From positions 1-34,374 of the forward strand of contig JAIPJO010000003.1 in NCBI GenBank assembly GCA_021734135.1: a DNA stretch of 34,374 nucleotides, in the 5' to 3' direction. The translations under genes and the position numbers were made by a program. Below, in pieces: positions 7,484 to 15,423 of the stretch; position 1 is the first letter of the stretch, and each line of letters starts with the position of its first letter. Under the pieces are notes generated by a model that saw only the letters and a program-made list of their open reading frames with translations, was not told the DNA's origin and did no database searches. This stretch comes from Patescibacteria group bacterium (lineage in GTDB: Bacteria > Patescibacteriota > Patescibacteriia > Patescibacteriales > UBA12465).

Positions 7484-8485
7484 GCGTTTTCTGGTTCTTA
7501 AATCAAAAATTGTTTTCTTTAAGCCATTATCTAAAGTAGTAATAGGCATCCAACCAAGTTCATTTCTAGCTTTATGAATATCAGGAGTAAGTAGAGGTGT
7601 CATAAATAATTTACTTTTCTTATATACAATTTTAGAATCTGACTCAGTAGTTTCAATTATTTTTTTAGCCAAATCTGTAATATTAACGTCAACATCTGAA
7701 CCAATATTAAATGGACCAGCTAAATCTGATTCCATAAATTTCAAAGTTGCATCAATTATATCACTGACAAAACAAAGTGAAGAAGAAAAGTTCTCATCAC
7801 CATATATTTCAAGATCTTTACCTTCTAAAGCATTGGCTACCATATCTGGAATCATTTGTCCGTCACCTAAAGTCATACGAGGACCAAAAGTTCTAAAAAC
7901 TCTCATTATTTTAGCATCAATATGTTTCTGCTCTCTATAATTATGCACTAAAGTTTCTGCAAATCTTTTACCTTCGTCATAACAACTACGATCACTAGTT
8001 GTAGAAACTTGTCCCATATCTGTTTCTGTAACTTGATAATCTCTAAGCTCTTTACGTTTAAAACCATAAACAACAGAAGAAGAAAACTGCATAAACTTTG
8101 ACTCATATTTACTTGCTATATCTAATAAAACTTTCATTACCAATGAATTAGCATTGATAATATCTAATTTATTTTCAAGAAAATTATCAGGTGACATTGG
8201 ACAAGCCAAATTATATACCTCTTGAATACCCTGAAAACTAATCTTAAATCTTTTTAAAGTATTAATCTCTTCTAAATCAATAGGTTCAGAGAGGTCATGA
8301 TTAATAAACGTAAAATCTGGATTAGAAAGCAAATGATCAATATTTTTTTCTGAGCCAGTAGAAAAATTATCTATACAAATAACTTTAGCTTCTTTAATTA
8401 ATTCATCACATAAATGGGAGCCAATAAATCCTGCGCCACCTGCCACAATTACATTTTTTTTATCAAAGATTATTTTTTTGTCCAT
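7469..8485 (-). CDS. UDP-glucuronate decarboxylase-like SDR lacking the decarboxylase Glu and Arg
   Basis: A 338-residue extended SDR. GGAGFIGSHLCDEL at 16-29 and DNFSTG at 39-44 bind NAD, YNLACPMSP at 91-99 is the UXS-type loop, Tyr169 and Lys173 form YxxxK inside SCYDEGKRFAETL, and RVFRTFGPRM follows. By overall similarity it belongs with UDP-glucuronate decarboxylases (UXS/ArnA-C). However, the STSEVYG segment reads SSSVVYG, so the glutamate equivalent to ArnA Glu434 is Val138. Likewise the QTRSF segment reads FSSSL, putting Ser235 where ArnA has Arg619. Decarboxylation is therefore doubtful, and another nucleotide-sugar oxidation or epimerisation is possible. It follows the protease gene by 15 bases. 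Confidence 0.82.
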   Translation of the reverse strand: MDKKIIFDKKNVIVAGGAGFIGSHLCDELIKEAKVICIDNFSTGSEKNIDHLLSNPDFTFINHDLSEPIDLEEINTLKRFKISFQGIQEVYNLACPMSPDNFLENKLDIINANSLVMKVLLDIASKYESKFMQFSSSVVYGFKRKELRDYQVTETDMGQVSTTSDRSCYDEGKRFAETLVHNYREQKHIDAKIMRVFRTFGPRMTLGDGQMIPDMVANALEGKDLEIYGDENFSSSLCFVSDIIDATLKFMESDLAGPFNIGSDVDVNITDLAKKIIETTESDSKIVYKKSKLFMTPLLTPDIHKARNELGWMPITTLDNGLKKTIFDLRTRKRLRKM

Positions 8486-8500
8486 ATTATTAAAATTATT

Positions 8501-10531
8501 TTATTTCCTTATTGAAATATAACTTACATCAACACCTAAATCATTACTAGCTTCACCAGCATAAAAACCTTGTAATACTTTTCCTTTATTATTATAAACT
8601 CTAACATGAGGAGCGCCACCTGGCCCAGCCCCAGTAATAATGTCTGCAAAACCATCTGCATTTATATCTCCTACACTTATACTAACCCCTTCTTTAAACT
8701 TAGGTGCATAAGCTAAAAATTTACTTTTTATTTGCGCACCTTCATTAAATATTTTTATCTCAGACTCAAGTCCTGGTCCAGGTGCAGTAATTATTTCTTC
8801 TTTATTCCTATCTCTTAAACTATCAATATCAGCAATTGCCACTTTAACACCTGTTCTACTGTGCTTGTCATAAGCAAAGAATTGACTAATAAGATTACCA
8901 TTCATATCAAAAACTCTTATCTGTGGACCTGACCCAGCTTTAGTAGAGCTAACTATTTCATCTCTACCATTACCATTTATATCTCCAACTGCTATATTAA
9001 CACTAATATTCATATTATCATAAGCATTGAAATTGCTAATAAGATTTCCTTTAAAATCGTAGACTCTAATCTCTGAGCTATTTCCAGAATCTAAAGTAGT
9101 TATTATTTCATCAACTCCATCTTTATTTACATCACCTACTGCTATATTAACTCCATTTCTTAAATTTTTATCAAAAGCAAAAAACTGAGACTTAAGTTCT
9201 CCCTCAATATTGAATACTCTAATATGAGCTCCTCCATCACTTTTAGCACCAGTTACTATTTCATTAACTCCATTACCATCAACATCACCACTGCCTATAT
9301 TAACACCTCCTTTAAAATTATCACTATAGGCTAAAAAAGATGATAATTCTACTCCTTTTATATCTCTAATATATACCCTTGGCTCATTATTTTTATGAGA
9401 ACTAGTAATAATATATGGCTTTTGTGAGCTTAGCTTTAACCAAGATATATCAACTGCCCTGCTGACATTAACTCTACCTCTACCTAATTTACCTAAATAA
9501 TCTAAATTTAACTTTCTAATATCATCTGTACTAGACATTAATATATCTGTAGCTTCTTCTTTAGTGATAGTAGGGTTAATACTAAGTATTAAAGCTAAAG
9601 AACCACTAATAACTGGTGCAGCCATAGAAGTGCCAGACCAATAACCATCATAAAGCTCAGAAAATTGATTTCTATCAAAACCTGGATTAGAAGCTACTGT
9701 TCCAAAAAAACTTACTCCTGGAGCACTAATATCAATACAATTTTTGCCATAACTAGAAAATTCAGCTTTTTGATCAAGTGCGTCAGTAGCTGAAACCCCT
9801 ATTACCATATTATCATCACCATCATGACAAACTGGATAAAGTGGGACCTCGTCTATATTATAACCAATGTCATTACTATTTTCATTGCCTGCTGCTGCTA
9901 CCACTAAGACACCAGCATCATGAGCTCTATTTATAGCTTCTTGCAATCCTTGACTATAATTTTCTCCTACAAAACTAAAGTTAATAATATGAGCACCGTT
10001 TTGTATAGCATAATCAACTGCTCTAATCACATCCCTCATGCTACCAGCGCCAGAATCATTTAAAACTCTAAGTGGCATTATCTTACTCTTCCAACTAATT
10101 CCTGCCACCCCTTCTTTATTATTACCTTGAGCAGCAATAATACCTGAAACAATAGTACCATGAGAAAGTCCACCCTCAGTCCAAGTTTTATTAAAATCAG
10201 GAGATGGATTATTGTTGTTTCCTACAAAATCCCAGCCATAGACATCATCAATAAAGCCATTTTTATCATCATCAATACCATTATCAGCTATTTCTTTTTC
10301 ATTTTTCCAAATATTATTTTTTAAATCAGGATGATTAATTTGCACACCAGCATCAATTACTGCTACTACAATCTCCTGAGATCCAGTACTTCTCTCCCAT
10401 GCACCTGGAGCATTAATTTTCTCTAAATACCACTGCCTATCATAATAGCTATCATTTGGCTCTAAAGCTAAAGACAAACTAGGTGTAGCTAGAAATATAA
10501 GTATAAAAAATGTAATCAAAATTTTCTTCAT
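8501..10531 (-). CDS. Secreted S8 subtilisin-like protease with C-terminal FG-GAP-like repeats
   Basis: A 676-residue exported protease. Residues 1-22 are a signal peptide (MKKILITFFILIFLATPSLSLA). The catalytic domain runs from about 45 to 360, with Asp60 in VIDAGV, His124 in SHGTIVSGI, oxyanion Asn216 in AAGNEN and Ser302 in SGTSMAAP. The Asp motif is DAG rather than the common DTG/DSG. From about 370 to the end there are five repeats of about 51 residues, each built around GDVDGNG-like calcium loops and an IRVF/VRVY strand (starting near 416, 467, 518, 568, 622), which suggests a beta-propeller or similar binding domain. No C-terminal anchor or sorting signal is seen, nor a long propeptide. 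AAAGG precedes the start. Cleavage targets are unknown. Confidence 0.92.
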   Translation of the reverse strand: MKKILITFFILIFLATPSLSLALEPNDSYYDRQWYLEKINAPGAWERSTGSQEIVVAVIDAGVQINHPDLKNNIWKNEKEIADNGIDDDKNGFIDDVYGWDFVGNNNNPSPDFNKTWTEGGLSHGTIVSGIIAAQGNNKEGVAGISWKSKIMPLRVLNDSGAGSMRDVIRAVDYAIQNGAHIINFSFVGENYSQGLQEAINRAHDAGVLVVAAAGNENSNDIGYNIDEVPLYPVCHDGDDNMVIGVSATDALDQKAEFSSYGKNCIDISAPGVSFFGTVASNPGFDRNQFSELYDGYWSGTSMAAPVISGSLALILSINPTITKEEATDILMSSTDDIRKLNLDYLGKLGRGRVNVSRAVDISWLKLSSQKPYIITSSHKNNEPRVYIRDIKGVELSSFLAYSDNFKGGVNIGSGDVDGNGVNEIVTGAKSDGGAHIRVFNIEGELKSQFFAFDKNLRNGVNIAVGDVNKDGVDEIITTLDSGNSSEIRVYDFKGNLISNFNAYDNMNISVNIAVGDINGNGRDEIVSSTKAGSGPQIRVFDMNGNLISQFFAYDKHSRTGVKVAIADIDSLRDRNKEEIITAPGPGLESEIKIFNEGAQIKSKFLAYAPKFKEGVSISVGDINADGFADIITGAGPGGAPHVRVYNNKGKVLQGFYAGEASNDLGVDVSYISIRK

Positions 10532-10540
10532 AGTACCTTT

Positions 10541-10570
10541 ATTCTATCATCTATTAGCTCTTTTATGCAA
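10541..10570 (-). promoter_or_regulatory. Possible promoter of the subtilase gene
   Basis: TTGCAT (10565-10570), an 18-base spacer and TAGAAT (10541-10546) on the minus strand, between the upstream terminator and the protease ATG. The -10 box ends only 9 bases before the ATG, so the transcript would be almost leaderless; yet AAAGG lies in the same space. One of the two signals is probably fortuitous. Confidence 0.35.
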
Positions 10571-10602
10571 TTAATTTTATTACAAATTAATTTTAAATTA
10601 TT

Positions 10603-10626
10603 AAAAAATGCCCAATGATTGGACAT
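10603..10626 (-). terminator. Rho-independent terminator of the sugar/MreB/GT4 operon
   Basis: On the minus strand ATGTCCAA, loop TCA and TTGGGCAT form an 8-bp stem with one G-U pair, followed by TTTTTT (plus A-run 10603-10608). It lies about 23 bases beyond the GT4 stop at 10649 and separates that operon from the subtilase gene. Confidence 0.75.
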
Positions 10627-10648
10627 TATATAAACATATTAAATATAT

Positions 10649-11929
10649 TTATATTTCCTTAATTAACTTTAATGTCTCTCTAGCTGCTTTTTCCCAGGAA
10701 AATAGTTTAGCTCTCTGTAAACCTTTTACTTTTAAATCCTCTCTAAGTTCATTATTAGTAACTAAACTGTACATAGCATGACTAATAGCATTTTTATCAT
10801 AAGGGTTAAAAAATAATGCACTCTCACCTGCTACTTCTTTCATAACTTCAATATCACTTACAGCTGTAGGTACCCCACAAGCAAGCGCCTGTATTACTGG
10901 TATACCAAAACCTTCATGACGAGTTGGAAAAATAAAAGCACTGGCACCATTATAGATATAAGGTAAATCTTTTTCTGCTACCCAACCCAACATAATTACT
11001 TCCAAATTTAAATCAAATTCTTCAATATAATACTTAACTTCATCATAACCATAACTTGCATCACCAATTAAAACTAACTTATGTTTTATTTCAGGATTAT
11101 TTTCTTTAAGTATTGCTAAAGCCTCAATTAAATTAGGAGTATTCTTCTTTTTTTCTAATCTACCTACATATAAGAAGTATTTTTCTTCTAAACCATATTT
11201 TTTACAAACTGCTTCTACTTCTTCTTTATTACTAATATATCTATATAATTCATTATTATAACCATTATGCACTACAGATAATTTTTCTGGCTTAGTTTCA
11301 TAGACATCTATAATTTCTTTTTTAGTAAAATGAGAAACAGTAATTATTTTCTTAGCAGTTTGTAGAGCAAACTTAGTAGACCAATCAAGATAATCTAAAT
11401 TGTTTAAACTATATTTATTAAAACTTAAAATCTTTACTATCACATTAATTATTTTTCTAAAAAAGCCCGTTTCTTCCCAAGCCATCTTTTTACTGTATAT
11501 AGAGCCTTCTCTTTTAAAGGCAATATCATGTATAGTGGTTATAGTTCTTTTAGGATGTATTAAAGGAATAGTGTGTGCTGGCACAAATAAAACATCAGGA
11601 GCTTTAAAAAGCATCTGCAATGAAAATCTTCCTAAAGTCCATAAATAAGAAAAAGGCCAGCGTAAGACCTTTCCTTTAATATTATTATGTAGACTCTTAA
11701 TAATTTGATAACCATATTTATCAAATTTAGGTTTTTCATCTATGAGTTCAAAATTTTCTTCTTTTTGTGTAAAATCTAACAAACCTCCAGTTAAAGGTTT
11801 GTCAGTATAAAGTATATATTGATTTTCAGAATCTATCTCGGCTAAAGCTTTAATTAAATAATATGAATACCACTCTGTTCCAGTTTTATGCCGACGATTA
11901 GCTCTGCTTGCATCTATGCCAATTATCAT
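10649..11929 (-). CDS. GT4 family glycosyltransferase with EX7Q variant motif
   Basis: A 426-residue GT-B glycosyltransferase. It begins IIGIDASRANRRHKTGTEWYSYYLIKAL, typical of GT4 enzymes that read G.E in the acceptor loop. VPAHTIPLIHPKRTITTIHDIAF near 116-138 and ITVSHFTKKEI near 196-206 are characteristic. The C-terminal domain has FLYVGRLEKKKNTPNLIEA near 252-270 and FPTRHEGFGIPVIQALACGVP near 334-354. In the last, the EX7E motif reads E339-GFGIPVI-Q347: the second glutamate is glutamine. In GT4 enzymes that residue helps hold the donor nucleotide ribose, so donor choice may differ. It is the last gene of its operon, 11 bases after the MreB paralogue. Confidence 0.88.
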   Translation of the reverse strand: MIIGIDASRANRRHKTGTEWYSYYLIKALAEIDSENQYILYTDKPLTGGLLDFTQKEENFELIDEKPKFDKYGYQIIKSLHNNIKGKVLRWPFSYLWTLGRFSLQMLFKAPDVLFVPAHTIPLIHPKRTITTIHDIAFKREGSIYSKKMAWEETGFFRKIINVIVKILSFNKYSLNNLDYLDWSTKFALQTAKKIITVSHFTKKEIIDVYETKPEKLSVVHNGYNNELYRYISNKEEVEAVCKKYGLEEKYFLYVGRLEKKKNTPNLIEALAILKENNPEIKHKLVLIGDASYGYDEVKYYIEEFDLNLEVIMLGWVAEKDLPYIYNGASAFIFPTRHEGFGIPVIQALACGVPTAVSDIEVMKEVAGESALFFNPYDKNAISHAMYSLVTNNELREDLKVKGLQRAKLFSWEKAARETLKLIKEI

Positions 11930-11940
11930 ATTTAATTTTA

Positions 11941-12948
11941 TTATTTAGTTGCAAGTATTGATCTCTTATATGAATCAAGATTCTCTAGTGCTGTACCAGT
12001 ACCTTTAGCCACACAAAGTAAGGCATCATCTGCAATATAGGCTGGCACTCCTGTAGTTCTAGAAAATAATTGATCTATATTTCTCAGTAAGGCACTACCT
12101 CCTGAGATAACTACACCTTTATCCATAATATCAGCTGCTAACTCTGGTGGAGTGTTATTTAAAACTTTCTTAGCTGCGTTTATTATTGCTTCTAATTCAT
12201 TTTGTATAGATTCAGTAATATCATCACTATTTACTGTAATTGACCTTGGTAATCCTGTCATAATATCTCTACCTCTAATTTCCATACTGAGTTTATCCTC
12301 AATAAATAGAGCTGAACCAATATTTATTTTCAGCTCTTCTGCAGTACGTTCACCAATAGCTAAATTATATTTCTTTTTAATAAATTCTAAAATAGACTTA
12401 TCAAACTTATTACCACCCACTCTTACAGAAGCAGAATAAACAACACCACCAAGTGAAATTACTGCCATCTCTGAGGTACCACCACCAATATCAATAATCA
12501 TATGACCAGTAGCTGAACCAATAGGTATATCAGCACCAATAGCTGCTGCTACTGGCTCTTTAATAATATAGGCAGCCTTAGCTCCAGCAGCAATAGTAGC
12601 TTCCACTACTGCTCTTCTTTCAGTAGAAGAAATACCAGCTGGTACTGCTACCATAACTTCTGGTCTAAACAATCTAATGCCACCTAAAGTCTTATTAATA
12701 AAATACCTAATCATAGCTTCAGTTGTACGATAATCAGCAATAACTCCATCTTTTAGAGGTTTTACAGCAATAATTGAGTCCGGTGTACGTCCCAACATAT
12801 CTTTAGCTTCATTGCCAACTGCTAATATTTTTTTATCGTCCACTGACACAGCCACAACAGAGGGCTCGTTAATTACTATACCTCTTTTAGGTAAATATAC
12901 TAAAGTATAAGTTGTGCCTAAATCAATGCCTATTTTTTTTGCAAACAT
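11941..12948 (-). CDS. MreB-family actin-like protein (paralogue 1)
   Basis: A 335-residue actin-fold ATPase of the MreB family. The phosphate-1 loop is IGIDLGTTYTLVYL near 7-20, phosphate-2 is IDIGGGTSEMAVISLGG near 153-169, and the adenosine motif is VVISGGSALLRNI near 280-292; VAVPAGISSTERRAV is also diagnostic. MreB forms membrane-bound filaments that organise cell-wall synthesis. This copy starts MFAKKIGIDLG and so lacks the amphipathic N-terminal segment present in the second MreB of the window, which may mean weaker or indirect membrane binding. It is not next to mreC/mreD but lies between a receiver-domain gene and a GT4 gene, with its own likely promoter. A specialised role in polarity or polysaccharide placement is possible but inferred. 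Confidence 0.92.
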   Translation of the reverse strand: MFAKKIGIDLGTTYTLVYLPKRGIVINEPSVVAVSVDDKKILAVGNEAKDMLGRTPDSIIAVKPLKDGVIADYRTTEAMIRYFINKTLGGIRLFRPEVMVAVPAGISSTERRAVVEATIAAGAKAAYIIKEPVAAAIGADIPIGSATGHMIIDIGGGTSEMAVISLGGVVYSASVRVGGNKFDKSILEFIKKKYNLAIGERTAEELKINIGSALFIEDKLSMEIRGRDIMTGLPRSITVNSDDITESIQNELEAIINAAKKVLNNTPPELAADIMDKGVVISGGSALLRNIDQLFSRTTGVPAYIADDALLCVAKGTGTALENLDSYKRSILATK

Positions 12949-12959
12949 ATTTTAATTTA

Positions 12960-12985
12960 AAAATAGCTAATACTTCATATTAGCT
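12960..12985 (-). terminator. Terminator hairpin after the receiver-domain gene
   Basis: On the minus strand AGCTAATA, loop TGAAG and TATTAGCT form a perfect 8-bp stem followed by ATTTTTAAATT. It would end or reduce transcription coming from the receiver gene before the MreB paralogue. The stem is AT-rich and the T-run short, so termination is probably partial. Confidence 0.5.
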
Positions 12986-13006
12986 TATAATCAAGACCTT
13001 AGTCAA
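12977..13006 (-). promoter_or_regulatory. Likely promoter of the MreB paralogue
   Basis: TTGACT (13001-13006), an 18-base spacer and TAATAT (12977-12982) on the minus strand, in the gap after the receiver stop. The -10 box lies inside the terminator hairpin's first arm and loop edge, and the predicted start near 12970 falls in its second arm, so transcripts from this promoter cannot form the hairpin. Confidence 0.5.
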
Positions 13007-13008
13007 TA

Positions 13009-13413
13009 CTAAAAACTATTTCCACCTTTACTCTTATTACTTAAAATTCTAATTACTTTTTCTGAAAATTCATTAATATCAAAATCCGTTTTAATAAAGT
13101 AGTAATCAGCTCCTAAATCCATGCTACGGCTCTTACTATCCTCATCACTAAGGTCAGTAAAAACAAAAACAGATAAATCTTTAAGTTCATCTTCTGATCT
13201 AATAGCCTCTAAAAGTTCAAAACCATCTAAATCAGGTAAAATAAGATCTAAAATTACATAATCAAATTTACTCTTTTTAATGTAATTTATTAGTTCTTCT
13301 AAGGTTTCTTCTCCAGTAGTAATCTCCACTTCATAACCTTCTGAACTAAAGCGAGATTGCAAACCATAGAGTAAATTAGCATCATCTTCGATAATGTATA
13401 TTTTTTCACTCAT
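13009..13413 (-). CDS. Stand-alone response-regulator receiver domain
   Basis: A 134-residue CheY-like protein consisting of a receiver domain only. The acidic pocket is E9/D10/D11 in IIEDD, the phosphoacceptor is Asp56 in VILDLILPDLDG, Thr86 in VFVFTD is the switch threonine and Lys108 in YFIKTD the conserved lysine. No DNA-binding or enzymatic output domain follows, only a short Ser/Lys/Gly tail. It should be phosphorylated by a histidine kinase and act by protein contact, but no kinase is encoded in the window. It sits between an RmlB-like gene and the MreB paralogue, so a link to polar growth or envelope assembly is an inference from position. Confidence 0.9.
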   Translation of the reverse strand: MSEKIYIIEDDANLLYGLQSRFSSEGYEVEITTGEETLEELINYIKKSKFDYVILDLILPDLDGFELLEAIRSEDELKDLSVFVFTDLSDEDSKSRSMDLGADYYFIKTDFDINEFSEKVIRILSNKSKGGNSF

Positions 13414-13458
13414 ATTATTCTTATTAAATTATTTAAATATTTAAAAAAATTAAAATAT

Positions 13459-14424
13459 TTATTTTTTTAATTTCTGCCACCAATCAGTATTTTCTATATA
13501 CCAATTAGCAGTATCTTTCAATCCTTTATCTAAACTAATTTGTGGTTCAAAGTTTAGTTCACTTTTAGCCTTACTGTAATTAATGCCATAGCGTAAATCA
13601 TGACCAGCTCTATCTTTTACATATTCTATCATTGAATCATCTTTATTCATTATTTTAAGAATCTTCTTAGTTATTTCCATATTACTAATTTCACTATTTC
13701 CGCCTAACAAATAAGTTTCACCAATCCGCCCTTTTTTAATAATAGCTTCTAGTGCGCGGCTATGATCATCAACATGAATCCAATCTCTAATATTATTACC
13801 CTGCCCATATACTGGTATATTTTTACCTTCTATTAAATTTGTAAGAAATAATGGGATTAATTTTTCTGGATACTGGTAGGGACCATAATTGTTAGAACAA
13901 TTAGAAATAGTAATTGGTAGATTGTGTGTATGAAAATATGCTCTAACTAAATGATCTGAGGCGGCTTTAGAAGCGCTGTAGGGACTTCTAGGGTCATAAG
14001 GGGTGCTTTCATTAAAAGGCTCATCATCAAAAGATAAAGCACCAAAGACTTCATCAGTGGAAACATGATGAAATCTTGAAACACCAGCATACTTTGCCTC
14101 ATCAAGTAAAACTCTAGTTCCCTCTACATTAGTGCGGATAAAGTCTTCACTATTTTCTATAGATCTATCAACATGAGTTTCAGCCGCTAAATGCACCACC
14201 ACATCAATATCTTTCATTAAAGTCTTAACTAAATCTCTATCGCAAATATCTCCTTGAACAAAACTATAATTACTATTATTTTCAATATCTTTTAAATTAT
14301 CTAAATTACCAGCATAAGTTAATTTATCTAAATTAATTATTTCATCATTACTATTATTTTTTAACCAATAATGAATAAAGTTTGAGCCAATAAAGCCAGC
14401 TCCACCAGTAACTAGTAATTTCAT
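13459..14424 (-). CDS. rmlB: dTDP-glucose 4,6-dehydratase-like SDR (RmlB family)
   Basis: A 321-residue extended SDR. TGGAGFIGSNF at 6-16 binds NAD, and LDKLTYAGNLDNL at 32-44 is the RmlB-specific segment. STDEVFG at 122-128 carries the Thr-Asp-Glu catalytic set, and YSASKAASDHLVRAY at 149-163 supplies Tyr149 and Lys153. SNNYGPYQYPEKLIP and GQGNNIRDWIHVDDHSRAL follow as in RmlB. It should convert dTDP-glucose to dTDP-4-keto-6-deoxyglucose. An RmlC-like gene lies two genes upstream, but RmlA and RmlD are not in the window, so whether the end product is dTDP-rhamnose is open. It follows the HIT gene by 8 bases. Confidence 0.92.
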   Translation of the reverse strand: MKLLVTGGAGFIGSNFIHYWLKNNSNDEIINLDKLTYAGNLDNLKDIENNSNYSFVQGDICDRDLVKTLMKDIDVVVHLAAETHVDRSIENSEDFIRTNVEGTRVLLDEAKYAGVSRFHHVSTDEVFGALSFDDEPFNESTPYDPRSPYSASKAASDHLVRAYFHTHNLPITISNCSNNYGPYQYPEKLIPLFLTNLIEGKNIPVYGQGNNIRDWIHVDDHSRALEAIIKKGRIGETYLLGGNSEISNMEITKKILKIMNKDDSMIEYVKDRAGHDLRYGINYSKAKSELNFEPQISLDKGLKDTANWYIENTDWWQKLKK

Positions 14425-14432
14425 ATAATATA

Positions 14433-14837
14433 TTAATTAATTTGTATCATCTTTAATATCTTCTCTGGCTCACCATCTTTATATTCTCTTTGTGGCCAAA
14501 GCCTTAAATGATCTTCTGGATTTCTAGGAATAACATGAAAATGGGCATGAGGAATCTCTTGTCCAGCCACAGGATCATTATTTAAATTAACATTATAACC
14601 AAGTGCTAAGTTAGCTTTAATACTATTTCCCACTTTTTTAACTACTTTAATTATATCAAGTAAGGTCTCTTCAGGCATATTTTCTAAATTATGATAATGA
14701 CCTTTAGGAATAACTAAAGTATGCCCAGGATTAACTGGTTTAACATCTAAAAAGGCTAAGACTTTATCATCTTCATATACCCTATAAGCTGGTAATTCAC
14801 CTTTTACAATTTTACAAAAAATACAATTATTATCCAT
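14433..14837 (-). CDS. HIT family (histidine triad) hydrolase
   Basis: A 134-residue HIT protein. CIFCKIVKGELPAYRVYEDD at 5-24 carries the CxxC zinc ligands, DVKPVNPGHTLVIPKGHYHNL is the family core, and the triad HAHFHVIP lies at 97-104 with H97, H99 and H101. HINT-type enzymes hydrolyse nucleoside phosphoramidates and related nucleotidyl adducts. It is encoded between the RmlC-like and RmlB-like genes, but that placement need not mean a role in sugar metabolism. Length and motifs are normal. Confidence 0.94.
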   Translation of the reverse strand: MDNNCIFCKIVKGELPAYRVYEDDKVLAFLDVKPVNPGHTLVIPKGHYHNLENMPEETLLDIIKVVKKVGNSIKANLALGYNVNLNNDPVAGQEIPHAHFHVIPRNPEDHLRLWPQREYKDGEPEKILKMIQIN

Positions 14838-14926
14838 ACTTATTATTTTTAATATTACTATTATTTATACAAATTAAAATATCATTAAAAATTAAAGAAG
14901 TAAAATTAATTAAAATTAATAAACAA

Positions 14927-15379
14927 TTATTCAATTATATAAGGTGAATCACTCTTTTCCTCCCATCTTATCTCATCAATATCATCTTCTTTTTGAATTC
15001 CTTTATATAACTTACTGGGTAAATTAATACTTAGTGCATCTATATCTGAACTACACTTATACCCATGCACTACTCCAGGTGGCACTATTACCAAACTGGG
15101 ATTATCCTCTCCCACCTCTATCTCTAAATGTTTACCATTTGTTTGAGATTCTTTTCTTCTATCCCATAAGTGTAATTTAAAAGTACCAGGGCCAATAAAG
15201 GCAAAGGCATCTGCTTGATAAACATGTTCATGCGGCCCTCTAACAACTCCTGGTTTGGTTAAACTAACATAAGTCATAGCTGGTAAATAATCTATATCAT
15301 CATGACGATATATCTCTGTTAACCACCCTCTTTCATCACTATATTTATTTAATTTTTTTATTATTACACCTTCTATCAT
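14927..15379 (-). CDS. RmlC-like dTDP-4-keto-sugar epimerase/isomerase (cupin)
   Basis: A 150-residue cupin. SDERGWLTEIYRHDD near 13-27 and GVVRGPHEHVYQADAFAFIGPG near 44-65 match the RmlC core, where GxxRGxHxx carries the catalytic His. VIVPPGVVHGYKC near 97-109 matches the second conserved block. It is shorter than typical RmlC of about 180 residues, and RGPHEH differs from the usual RGLHYQ. It may therefore be a 3,5-epimerase or a related 3,4-ketoisomerase acting on the product of the RmlB-like enzyme. It lies 89 bases upstream of the HIT gene, an AT-rich gap with no clear hairpin. Confidence 0.82.
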   Translation of the reverse strand: MIEGVIIKKLNKYSDERGWLTEIYRHDDIDYLPAMTYVSLTKPGVVRGPHEHVYQADAFAFIGPGTFKLHLWDRRKESQTNGKHLEIEVGEDNPSLVIVPPGVVHGYKCSSDIDALSINLPSKLYKGIQKEDDIDEIRWEEKSDSPYIIE

Positions 15380-15423
15380 ATTATTTAAAACTTTTATTAT
15401 TAATTTATTCTTTCCAATTATAT

